NCBI GenBank assembly: GCA_002803225.1
Contig: NXFV01000488.1
Span: 122,594 to 186,593 of the forward strand
Direction: 5' to 3'
Length of the DNA: 64,000 nucleotides
From: Gamarada debralockiae
Taxonomy: Eukaryota; Ascomycota; Leotiomycetes; Helotiales; Hyphodiscaceae
In this document: in pieces, positions 24,300-34,428 of the stretch
Layout of the letters: every line of letters begins with the position of its first letter
Position numbering within the stretch: position 1 is the first letter of the stretch
Notes under the pieces: generated by a model
What the model was told of the DNA's origin: nothing
The model's database searches: none
The model's input: only the letters and a program-made list of their open reading frames with translations
Program-made: the position numbers and the translations under genes

Positions 24300-25965
24300 T
24301 TATCTTCTCTCTCGGATTGCAACAAGAACATCGCGGTCATAAAATGAAACGAGGTTATCTCTCCAACCGAGATCTACGAAATAATCTTGAGGATCAGTGA
24401 GCTTAACATCAAAGAATGATACCAGACATGCAATAACCACCCGAATTTCCGCAAACGCAAGCTCGCGTCCTATACAATCTCGACTTCCCATTGAAAATGC
24501 AACCAGATACTTGTCCAGCTTGATGCCCCCAGCGGTGTCGACTAGCCATCTTTCGGGGATGAACTTTTCCGGCTCGGAAAATATAGAGGCGTTCATATGT
24601 ACTAGATGACTGCTGGCACTAACCACAGTCTGAGCCGGAATATGTTGACCGGCAACACTTATGCCTTCAGGAGGTGTAACTCTGGGAAGGCGATCAGGAA
24701 CCAGATTTCCCAAACGGAGCGTCTCCTTTACAACAGCGTTCAAGAACGGCAGCTTCTTGAGGTAAGCCAGACTTTGGATATGATTGTCAACTAGAAAGCG
24801 GGCGTCTTGTAGTTCTCGTCGCAATCGTTCGATGACTGGTAGGTTTCTGGCGACGTGGAAAACACCAAAGGAGATTGCGTTCGCAGGAAGTTCTGTACCG
24901 GCCATGAAGAAATCGAATATCTCCAACCCCAAGCTGTGATCGCTAATTCTAATCTTTGGTTGCCAATACCTGGCCGCAATGACCTGAGAGCAGATGGTGA
25001 CAGAGTCAGAGTGTGGCGATGGACAGCCATTGAAGCCACGGGCGCGGTTGATGACTTCCTTGCAGCAGTTCTGAAATTCGGAGCATTTGTTAGCGACTCT
25101 TGACGATCAGTGGGGTACGCGGTAGCCACACTTCTCTTTCCAGCTTCATTGTAAGCAAATTGAAAGATAACAGGAACCCGGGTAGTCTACGGACGATATG
25201 TACAAGGAAGGAGAATTGCTGCGCAAACCAGATTCCCCTCGAAACCTTTGCGTTTGCTACCACGAATCAGGGTTTGAATTCCGGCGATGTCGTACTTAAC
25301 TCGTTTGAATGGCCAAAAGCCACTTCCTTGAGGACGTCATACGTGAAACATCTAGACAGATCTGTCATATTAATGATGACCTGCCTTTGATGTCCTGAGC
25401 ATAAGTTACGTATAGTATCGGTGAGTTGATGAGCCTTCTTCCATAGGATACCGTTATTGTTGCCATGAGTCCGGATGGCGTTCGTTGAGAAGAAGCCAGC
25501 GAAAATCTTTCGATACATTTTGCTGTCACTGATGCTAAGTCGTCCAACCAGGGAGTCTTCGGTCATAAACCTATAGAATGCGGGCTCTTTTCGTAGATCG
25601 TGATTTGTGTAGATGACTTTATATGCATCCGGATCGCTGAAGTGAAGTTCGTTCGGGGCGATGCGAATGATCGATCCGTATTGCTCATGTCACTGTTTGA
25701 TCTTCACTGGGTGCAGTCCCTTGCAGTACCAGTTGTAGTAAAATTTGTGCCAATTTGTAATCGATGCAAGTGGAGGGCCGGGGAAAGATCTCAGTGGGTG
25801 CAGACATACACGATATATTATTCTCGCAAAGCCGTAAGCAAGCAAAAACACGACAAATATTGCCAAAACCAACGGATGTATAAACAGCTCAATCATTTTG
25901 ACCAGAACAGACTTTTTTTGAGAAAATTGTAATGAAGCAAGAAAGAACTGTAGGAGAACTACCAT
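24300..25965 (-). pseudogene. Cytochrome P450 with nonsense and frame damage
   Basis: The N-terminus (25965 or 25896) has a membrane anchor and the proline-rich hinge RSFPGPPLASITNWHKFYY. The same frame runs through TGA at 25690-25692 into HEQYGSIIRIAPNELHFSDPDA, continues to KEVAFGHSNEL, meets a second in-frame TGA at 25267-25269, and goes on to FAQQFSFLVHIVRRLPGFL. A shift near 25090-25110 is then needed to reach the C-terminal half (24300-24932), which is open: I-helix GTELPANAISFG, K-helix KETLR, PERW, and heme loop FSMGSRDCIG with its Cys. The I-helix lacks the usual AGTET threonine pattern. Family members are about 500 residues, and the pieces add up to that. The damage suggests a recently dead gene; unrecognised introns could remove some but probably not all of it. 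Confidence 0.72.
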
Positions 25966-26216
25966 GTTGATACTGATATGAGAAGCGAGGAAAGGAAAAG
26001 GGGGTGGGAGTGCGATGATGACTGTACATGTGTAATATTGTGTGACCAAACGCCCGCAAAAGCAAAAAGCGAAACCCGTCAAATTGCCCGCACCGGCCGC
26101 CCACCCACTCCTCGGCCTCCACTTCCGCATGTTGATTCGGGATGTTGAGATCTTCAATAAGACAATTCAAAATCGTACAGATGGCGTTTTGCGGGGGTGT
26201 GGGGGAGGTCCACCCC

Positions 26217-26530
26217 ATTGGCTGTGTGGTTGGTCCTGGGCAGAGAGGCGTTCAAGCAACAGTGATTGACGGTCAGCCGCTCGGAATGATTCTCCCAAGT
26301 TGGAAGATGGACCAAAAAAAACCCCCCCATTTTTTAAATATTGAATGATTTTTGGAGCATGGAAATTTGGAGAAGGCGAAGAGCCACATCGGCTGTGTGG
26401 TTGGCACAGAGCAGAAAGGCATGGAAGCAAGACTGATGGACAGACTAGCCGAGCGGGATAAATTTCCAAAGCTAAGATTACAGAAAGAATGATTTGGAAC
26501 ACAGAAACTTGGGGAAGTTGAAGAGGCTGT
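26217..26530. repeat. Imperfect direct repeats
   Basis: GGCTGTGTGGTTGG occurs at about 26220 and 26391, each followed by related sequence (gcagagaggcgttcaagcaa versus gcagaaaggcatggaagcaa). GAATGATT recurs at about 26284, 26343 and 26486, each followed by a related purine-rich segment. The copies are diverged and differ in length. They look like an old tandem duplication. Confidence 0.45.
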
Positions 26531-26589
26531 GAAGAAATAGCATACGAGCCAAGTTTGAAAGCCATTTTGACGCTCTGCCTCACTACATC

Positions 26590-26820
26590 TCAATCCTGTT
26601 CTTCCCAATTCGTATTCCTACTATAAGTGCCTTCGTTACCATCATCATCGCCCTCATACCCAGAGTCGCCGCCTCCGGTTTCGTATCCTTCGTCATCGTC
26701 GTCGGACTCGCCTTGAAGGTGGAGACATTCGATGTTGAAATTCATTGTGCTCCCAGTACCACGGCCTTCATCATCTTCCGATCCTCCACGCAGTTGAACA
26801 GTCTCGTTGTTGGAGCTCAT
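26590..26820 (-). CDS. Small acidic hypothetical protein
   Basis: A 76-codon frame rich in Asp, Glu and Gly, with two similar halves: NETVQLRGGSEDDEGRGTG and NIECLHLQGESDDDDEGYETG. The internal similarity and biased composition suggest a real but low-complexity product, or the first exon of a longer one. No domain is known to me. It lies head to tail upstream of nothing obvious; the nearest gene on this strand is the F-box frame starting at 28652. Confidence 0.35.
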   Translation of the reverse strand: MSSNNETVQLRGGSEDDEGRGTGSTMNFNIECLHLQGESDDDDEGYETGGGDSGYEGDDDGNEGTYSRNTNWEEQD

Positions 26821-27077
26821 GGAGCTCGATGCTGGTGTTTAGAGATAAGTCTTTGGAGAGGGAACATTGGACGCAGAGAATTACGTTTGCGTTGTAATTA
26901 GAAGCAAGAAAAAAGATCAAGTAATTTGAAAGATTTATACTTAGTCAGAGAAAGAGTTCCAATCACCAACAAAGAAGTTCCCCATTCCCGATTCTCACAA
27001 GACCTCAACACTAATCCACTCTTTCGAAAAAACAACACGCTAGAAGAAAATCAACGAAACACTCACTACCAACAAAC

Positions 27078-28652
27078 TTACTCCCACGGCCAGTCATAGC
27101 GCCTCTTTAATATCCAATCCGGCGTCGTCTTACAATTCCTGGCGTGAAACGTCTTTCTCCTCAGTTCATACAAATACCGATATTGAAACAGCTCATGATA
27201 TGGTGTCAGCAAATTCTCGACTGTCCAAGTAACCGGGTTGAAGGGATCGTAGACTGTTGGCTCAAGAACCTCATCTCCTTGATTCGTCGCGTACTGGCGG
27301 AAGACCCCCATTACGTTGGCAGTGCGGCAGAGCTCAGCTACTTGGGAGACGTACTGCCGGGGCCAGTGCCGACCTTGGATTTGCTTGAGTATCAGAGCCT
27401 TGAGGGCTCGTGGGTGATTGTTGGAGTGTTGATGGGAGGAGGGGGTGAGGTAGTCACTCAGTTGCTGGATGACTGGCGAGCAGTCTACTGAATACTCGAA
27501 ACGCCAATCGAGATCCTTAGATCGTCCCTCGGGGTCTGAATCCCAAGGTTTCCATGGATATGTATAGCCTTTATATATATCTACCAGATCATCTCTCAAG
27601 CACAACTCCCGCAAGCCACTCGGTAGCACACCCCTCAGTGTTGGGTTCGGGAAGTCTGGTTGCCAGCCCAGCAGAACGGGGAGTGGGATCTCCACCCTTT
27701 CGAGCTTCGAAAAGGACTTGAGAGAGCCCATGCAACCTCACCGTTCCCACAGTTGATCAACCCATTCGATGTCAAGCTCCCTGGCATTGAATCCTTCGAA
27801 ACAGTAATACGCTAACGAGATCGTGAGATCTCGCAACGTATCTTGCACCTGACTGAGCGCGACGGTCAAGTCAGCCCATTCATCACAATGCGTCTCCGTG
27901 TAAAGATCATCGAAGATGACTTCATCGAGATCTTGCACGAAATTATATTCTAGGGTATGCAAATTCGCCGTGATGGCAAGGATTGCAGAGAGAGTCTTGA
28001 CGCTCGCTTGGCTGTTGAGAAGACACAGCATCCCTAGATTCGGAAGACTTGATGTTAAAATGCCGTCTGTCCAGACGGATTCTCCGGGCTCAGGGAGAAC
28101 CATCTCGATAGTCTCCAGAGTCGGGACGAAAAATACCCAGAACAGTTGTTCAAGTTCAGGGTAATAATTCATGGCTTCAACATCCCCCTCATTCCTGAAA
28201 TAAAGCTCTTTCAACTTCCCGAATTCCGAGCATACACTTCACTTACGACCACTAACCTCAATAACCCAATTCGTGACACCGAAATAATCTATTTCAAGAA
28301 CCTCGAGATTGGGAAGCTGTGGAAGCGCTACAACTTCCCGGTCATCCCGGTCATAGTTGTTGTTTAACGTGACGTGATACAAACGATCGATGCCGGATGT
28401 GAGAATTACGTCTTTGACGAGAGCCGCGAGGTCGGGTCGAGCGCTGAGGGTACGGAACCAATCGAGGCGAGGTTTCGAGGCTGGGGGATATTGGGAGTTA
28501 TAGAGAACCCAGTTGGCTGTGTGATACAGAAGCGGATTGACGTATGGTGGAAAGAGTTTACTTGTCGTTGCGAGAGCGGCGAGAGATGCGTGGTCAAGGT
28601 ACACGAGAATTGAGAGGAGGAGTTCGGGACAGAGGGTTGTGAGAGTTGCCAT
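27078..28652 (-). pseudogene. F-box/LRR-like gene interrupted by two in-frame TGA codons
   Basis: The start at 28652 gives MATLTTLCPELLLSILVYLDHASLAALATTSKLF, an F-box-like N-terminus of the kind that links substrates to SCF ubiquitin ligases. Leucine-rich sequence follows (LPNLEVLEIDYFGVTNW). All three open pieces (28652-28239, 28238-27738, 27737-27078) share one frame, interrupted only by TGA at 28239-28241 and TGA at 27738-27740. The residues on both sides of each stop look like coding LRR sequence (FGKLKELYFRNEGD; SLKSFSKLERVEIPLPVLLGW). With both read through, the protein would be about 524 residues, normal for the family. Two phase-compatible introns of 48 and 45 bases could remove the stops but have weak acceptor tracts and would delete LRR-like residues. 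CGA-to-TGA change in a dying gene is my preferred reading. Confidence 0.65.
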
Positions 28653-29043
28653 TGTGAGCTCTGAATGAAGAACTTGTTCATTCATGGCAATATTTAAATC
28701 GAACATTTGGGGAACGCGGCGTCGCGGTTGAGTCAATGGATAGAAGGGAAGTGGCTGAGGGTTGCCTGATTTTGAAGGGCGTAGGGTCCTTGTCAACGCA
28801 AAGTGATTGGTGGGTTGAAAGTCAATGGAACTTCAACTTTGATTCACTTGAACAAGTGTTGAACATTTCTAGAACGTTTGGTTTAAAATCAGAGAGGACA
28901 ATTACGAAAACAAGACATTGATAGATGTCTAGAAATTTCGAAATAGAAATCTGTTGTGGTCGCACTACATTTCTCGACGAAGCCCTGAACTACAGGCTTA
29001 CCTCGCTGATGGCAAGGCACTCGCCTCCTAGTATCCCGCAGCC
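28653..29043. other. Intergenic, nothing recognised
   Basis: This 391-base spacer should hold the promoter of the F-box frame and the 3' region of the HyuA/DUF917 gene. No gene is seen. Confidence 0.4.
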
Positions 29044-32000
29044 TCACCCAACAACATCAAACTCCTCAACAACACTCCTGGGCATCTTGTACTCCCCTAC
29101 AGATTGCCATTTCATATCGAACCCAAAGAACTCCGGCCCACCAGCCTTCAGTCCCTCCTCCGTTCCTGTCCAAAGTGGATGAGCCGGCATGCCAATAACC
29201 TTCACTTTCAACCCATATCTGAGTTCCGGGGATCCAAGGGCTTCACCGTCTTGACCCAAGATTGAGATCAGGTCTGGGACCGTGCATATGACATCTTCTT
29301 TTTCTTTGGGGTTGTTGGAGTGAGAGGAGGGATCGACATATGCCGCGTAGAGGTATTCGTTTTGGAACGGGATCACGAGATGCCGCGTCTCTTTGGCTGT
29401 GGAGGACGTGGCAGAGTCGAGTTCGTCGTCGGGAGTAGGTGCAATGTAGCAGCGGCCGATGGTATAGCCGCGAGAGACGTCGCGGGTTACGTTGATTATT
29501 TTCCCGCTGTAGAGCATGCGGCCTGCAGTGGTATCGAAGATTGCTTTTATGAGATCAGTCTTCTCGCGCCTCGCAAGATGGACTGTACGGCCGAGATACC
29601 AAGCTTGTGATAAGGTGTTTGGAACAGTGAGCTTTTTCACAGCATTACCGGTTATTGGACGTCCAGCGATAGAGGCGGAAAGGCCGAGTTCAACGCATGT
29701 TGTTCGGAGGAGACCTTCGACTTTCTCGTTCGATTCCGCTGCCTGTAATAATTATCAGCACATCCCTCATTACAAGTCAGCACTAGGCACACACACCATA
29801 ACAATCGAAACATTCCCCTTAGCATCAGCCATCGCACAAGGCGTAATAGGATACCCATAAACATACGGGGTCCCCTGTCCGATAGTCGGGTACGCCCTTC
29901 CCATAAAATCCGCATCAACAATCGGGCGATCATACCTCGCACTCGACGGAAAAGTCGAAAGCCCATTCCCGCCTCCAATCTCGCCCGCTATTACTGCTTG
30001 AAAGTCGGCGTAGCCCATAACTTTGTTGACTGCTTCGATCGCAGTGAAGATCTCGGTGCCGGAGTCCATTCGCTCGGAGCTGACGCTTGGTGCACCGTAG
30101 CCGGCGGGGAAAACGCAGATGTCGGTGTCAGCGAGGGAGGTGGGGGATATGACGCGTATTTTCCCCGGGCCGTTGGACTGTAGGATGGAGAGCGCGACGA
30201 GAGAGGCGTTGTAGGAGGATCCACCTCCTCCTGTTCCTAAAATTCCTGTGCCACTCGCGATGAACTCGATATCGATGGGTGAGATGTACCATACTCCGTT
30301 CTTGACTTCAGGTTGGTAAGATCCGATGTCGACGTTCATTGATGGTTTCCCCAGGGTCGACGTTGCTTTCGAGCTTTTGTGGTCTGATTCTGTTTCCTCC
30401 TCCACATGTTCGCTCGGCGATTCTTCCCAATCTATTGTCGATGGTGCTGTAGCACTATCATCTTGTACTGTCAGCCTTCCAACCGCTTTGATGACGATTC
30501 TTGTAGCTTTGTTCGTCACATATTGAAGGGGGATCTTGTCGAATTGAACGATTTTCACATCTTCCTTGTCAGCACCCTTCGCAATCGCAGCTGCAATTGC
30601 CATCTCCTCAGCTGCTTGGAAGACCATTTTCTCGTCTCGATTAGCCATGATCTCAATGATATCGATCTCACCAGCAATCTTGCCAATGGCTGCACCCACG
30701 GCGTTTGCTGAGTCGTGATGGGGAGGTGAGATGGATTCTTCCACACCATCAAGTTCGTCCATGACAATGACAGAACCTCCACCGACCAGTAGAACTGTCA
30801 CTGGAGCTGCTGAGACCTTCATCTCTTCGATGGCTTTTTCGAGCAATTTCTTAATCCGCTTCCTAGCTTCGGTCGTCACGTGCGAAGAGATGTGCTGTAC
30901 TCTCTTAGGTTCGCCAATAGCTGCGGCCCTGGATGCGACCACAATATCCGTCGAAGTCATGATCTCTCCACCGAATACAAGTGCATCGGTCGTGAGCCGA
31001 TGCCCAACAGACTCGGGCCCCACATTGACGGTTCCATTGTCCTCTTTAATCAAACTTCCACCGCCGAGTCCAACAGATAGTACGTCCGGCATGGAGAATG
31101 CAGTCCTAACACCCCCAACCTCCACGAAGTTAGGTGCTTGACGAGGAAAACCAGAAGGAAGCAAAGCACAGATATCAGTCGTCGTTCCACCAATATCAAC
31201 AACAAGCACTTGCTTATTTGAAAAAGCGCCAGGCTGATCCAACCCTTGAAGGAACGCAGCTCCACGCATACTATTCGCCGGTCCACTTGCGAAAGTTCTG
31301 ATAGGAAACTCTGCAGCCGTTGCAGCATTAGTAAGCGTGCCATCATTTTGCGTCAGGTAAAGCTGGCAATTGAGCTGAAGCTTCGACATGGCTTGTCGGA
31401 ACCCTCGAACAGTCTTTCGGGCTAGAGGTAGTATTGAGGCGTTGAGAATAGTTGCGTTTTCGCGTTCGATGAGGCCGGACGCACCGATGTTGTGGGAGCA
31501 GACGATTGAGAGGGTTGGATCGTGGGCAAGCATGATTGATTTGCAACGCTCTTCGTGAATTCCGTCGTGATCAAGAGATGAGAAGACTCCTACCAGTGCT
31601 ACCATTTTTATTCCTGTGGCCTTGATGGCTTCCGTTGTGTTTTTGACTTCTGCTGGGTCGAGGGGTGTGATTTCGCGGCTGTCGATTTCTAGGCCTCCGT
31701 TTAGGTAGAATATCGGACCTGCCATGATGTGTTTAAGATTTGAAGGGAAGTCTAGGAATGGAGGGATCTATCACATAATCAGAATGTAATTGTTATTCAT
31801 TGGAGAGATCGGTACTTCTCTGGTAAAAGGTCCACATAATCGCACAACGGCCACACGGCTCAACCGCCGAGCATCAGCTTCAACGACAGCATTGACGAAA
31901 TGAGTAGTTCCAATCGCAACACTCAAAATATCCTCTCTATCGACCTGGGACTTCTCCAACACTTGTTCAACAGCACTCTTAATGCCAGTCGTCAAGTCTT

Positions 32001-32118
32001 GAGTCGTGGGGGTCTTGCACGAAGCCAGTACACCACGTGATGGAGAAGACAGAGCACGTGAGTCAAGCAAAGCTGCGTCGGTATTGGTACCGCCAACATC
32101 GATTCCGACGCGATACAT
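29044..32118 (-). CDS. Hydantoinase A/oxoprolinase-DUF917 fusion protein
   Basis: Three exons (32118-31816, 31767-29797, 29742-29044) give 990 residues with consistent phases. The N-terminus YRVGIDVGGTNTDAALLD (residues 2-19) is the ATP-binding phosphate-1 motif of the HyuA N-domain. Later come FASGPANSMRGAAFL, the second nucleotide motif VVDIGGTTTDI and GLGGGSLI, all typical of ATP-dependent hydantoinase/5-oxoprolinase A subunits. From about residue 590 (FIASGTGILGTGGGGSSYN) the protein becomes a DUF917 (PF06032) domain, including GGGNGLSTF. Fungal members fuse the two. The HyuB partner is not present, so the ring substrate (hydantoin, oxoproline or similar) cannot be stated. Start at 32118 is chosen because MYRVGID matches the family; MHFIM at 32130 is possible. 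The enzyme should be cytosolic. Confidence 0.88.
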
Positions 32119-32320
32119 GATGAAATGCAAAGGGACGAGATCAATTTGAGATGTTTGGAAGAATAGGGGACATTACACAAAGAAATATATACCTCCCGTA
32201 CAAATCGGTTCCCATAAATGTTCGCCACTTTAACTGCTTTGGGCTAGCGTAGTAGGGCTACCTTACCCTACTATTCCCTACAAATATCTCTTTTGCCTCT
32301 TATCTTAGCTAACTAACCTA

Positions 32321-33513
32321 TTGGATAATGAATATTCATCCAAAAACCAGGCGACAGGAGACCTCTCCTACGAAAAGAGCTCAAGTGTTCAAGTGTTCAC
32401 GGGATACCTTGAGGGACTCTCTGTGCCTGATATTATCAAGCTAGAGAGCCTACCCCGCGGTACGGTCCGATCTATTATCGAAAGAGGCAAGAAGGAAGAG
32501 AGAGCTAGCTGCTACAATAAACCCCGGCCAGGGCGTAAATCAAAGACAACAAGTCGAGATAATCGAACACTCCTTCGAGCCGCGCTTGGTCTGTCAGATG
32601 GCTCCGGTTGTTGCTATGGCAACGGTTGTATACATATCTCGGGTTCTGGCAAACCTCCAATTTTCCCTTCCTTAGATATCAATACATACATGATTTTACC
32701 ATATAATATCGTCTGATTCGACAGGTACACCCTCGAAATCGACAAAGAAGCTTAGCCGCAATACTTTACACAAGATCCTCAAAGCAACTGGCAAATCAAA
32801 GCGTCGTCCTCGCAAGAAGCTATTCCTTAAACCCGAGCATAAATATTACCGGAGATTGTGGTGTAGGTAGCAGAAGAAGCTGGGAAGGGACTGGAATAAG
32901 GTGTGTTGGTTAGATGAGGTCACCTTCTACGTTAGAGCAGATGGGAGTGTGTTTTATGTCACGCGTGCGGCTGGAGAAGAATACCTAGAGAAGAATTTGA
33001 AGCCTAGCTTCAAATCTGGCCGTACAACAGTAGGGGTTTGGTCTTGTTTTTGTGGCAATGAGATGGGCCCTTTAGCGATCCTGAGAAGGAGGAAACGATG
33101 ACCGCAAAACGCTACTTGAAGGCCGTCAAGAAGCACTTTATTCCTTTCTACAGACAAATGAAGATGAAATATGGCCCACAAGTAGTCATGCAAGAAGATA
33201 ATGCCTCTTGGCACAAGGCAAAGATGGTCCGCGATTACCTTGATCAACAGAAAGTCAAGCGGTTGTACTAGCCAGCGCAGTCACCCGATCTCTCTCCAAC
33301 TGAGAGTTTGTAGAAGCAAATCAAGAATATAATTAGTAAGAGAAGGCACCAAATCAAGAACCTCGGGATGATGGAGCGCGCACTCGAGGAAGTATGGCCA
33401 ACAATCGAGCCCGGGAGACTCTCAATTCTCAACGATTCCATGCCGAAACGGCTTGTTGTTTGTATTAAAAATAAGGGAGTGCGATCAAGTATTAATTTAT
33501 CTTCAATTTGACG
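32321..33513 (+). mobile_element. Dead Tc1/mariner-type transposon, DD34E
   Basis: A transposase reads from 32321: a helix-turn-helix part (GYLEGLSVPDIIKLESLPRGTVRSII), a GRKSKTT linker, then after a foreign insert the second DNA-binding part (LSRNTLHKILKATGKSKRRPRKK) and the DDE domain. The catalytic acids are visible in CWLDEVTFYV, MQEDNASWHK and SPDLSPTES, the last two with 34 residues between. Stops replace expected tryptophans: TAG before PAQSPDLSPTE and TAG after SPTESL; another TAG lies in WCR-QKK. A one-base shift near 33090 follows LAIL. The element cannot make active transposase. I could not identify its terminal inverted repeats, so the ends given are those of the coding region. 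Confidence 0.82.
32591..32724. mobile_element. MITE-like element, copy 1
   Basis: A 134-base block starting CTGTCAGATG and ending GATTCGACAG interrupts the transposase between its two DNA-binding parts. A second copy lies at 43969-44107 with roughly 80 percent identity by eye. The ends are imperfect inverted repeats (CTGTC-AGA against CTGTCGAATCAGA). GGT stands on both sides if the right end is taken as GACA, a possible target duplication. Removing it leaves a plausible transposase reading across the gap. Confidence 0.7.
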
Positions 33514-34428
33514 CAAGAATCATTTAATTTAGATATGTGGCTGCTGAGTTATTAATTTTTTTTTTTTGGTGCGTCGTAGGAAAATATCGGGTGGCGAAGA
33601 CATATGGGAACCGACTGTACATGGCATCTCGGGTCGGAGCTCTCCCACTCTTGAACTTTGGGAAATCGATGGAGAGCTGATAGCTGTTCAATCAATCTCG
33701 CAAAGAACTCTCTCTGCCAACGGCAGTGAATCTGCACGAACAGCGCGATGAGCACCCGAGAATACATACCTCTCGACCAACTTTGATCGACGCGTCGCGA
33801 TCATGATTAACGCGCGATATTCAAGACCCATCACAGAAGATTCGGTTCAAAGTTGCAAAGAAAGTCTCTTCTTCGACGAAGCCTGGACTTCACTGGCTCT
33901 TGAACTATTTCAGTACTAGAGTTTGTGGCGTGTCCAACAGGGGTGTAGAATCGCAACGGTGAGACAGGCCGAAAATCAACGCCTGTCTTTGACTTTACAG
34001 GAACCGCCACAGGGCGAGTACTGTATTTGAGGCACAGCGCCCCCAACTCAAAAACCACCCCGCAAAAATATCACCTTCCAAAGATGCAACGATTTAAGTT
34101 TCAATCTCGTCGCCATCTCAACCCAGAATAAGTAATATATTTCGCCGCAAATTTCTCTCGTGCTTACTCATGTTTGCCATCTCTAAGCGCAAACCCCCAG
34201 TCACGCCCTTCATTCGGAGGGCGCGATGCGGTTTTTGGAGGGCTTTCCGTCTTCCTTGCCAAATTTTTTCTTCCTAGTCTGAGATCACGTGGTGGACCCA
34301 TTTCTTCATACGGGAAAATCTTCCGTCATAAATTTCTACAAGGCTCATTCATATATTTCTGTGGCTTTTGATCTGACAGCTTGGCATTGATTCAGACATT
34401 TAAGCACGTTTGTATTTGGTTTGGAGTC
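33514..34428. other. Intergenic, nothing recognised
   Basis: About 0.9 kb between the dead transposon and the permease. It includes a run of T at 33560-33571 and probably the permease promoter. No gene is seen. Confidence 0.4.

Noticed and set aside
27738..28241. Selenocysteine or stop-codon readthrough as an explanation for the F-box TGA codons
   Set aside because: Filamentous ascomycetes are not known to make selenoproteins, and no readthrough element is seen. Nonsense mutation is simpler. Kept only as a finding to test.
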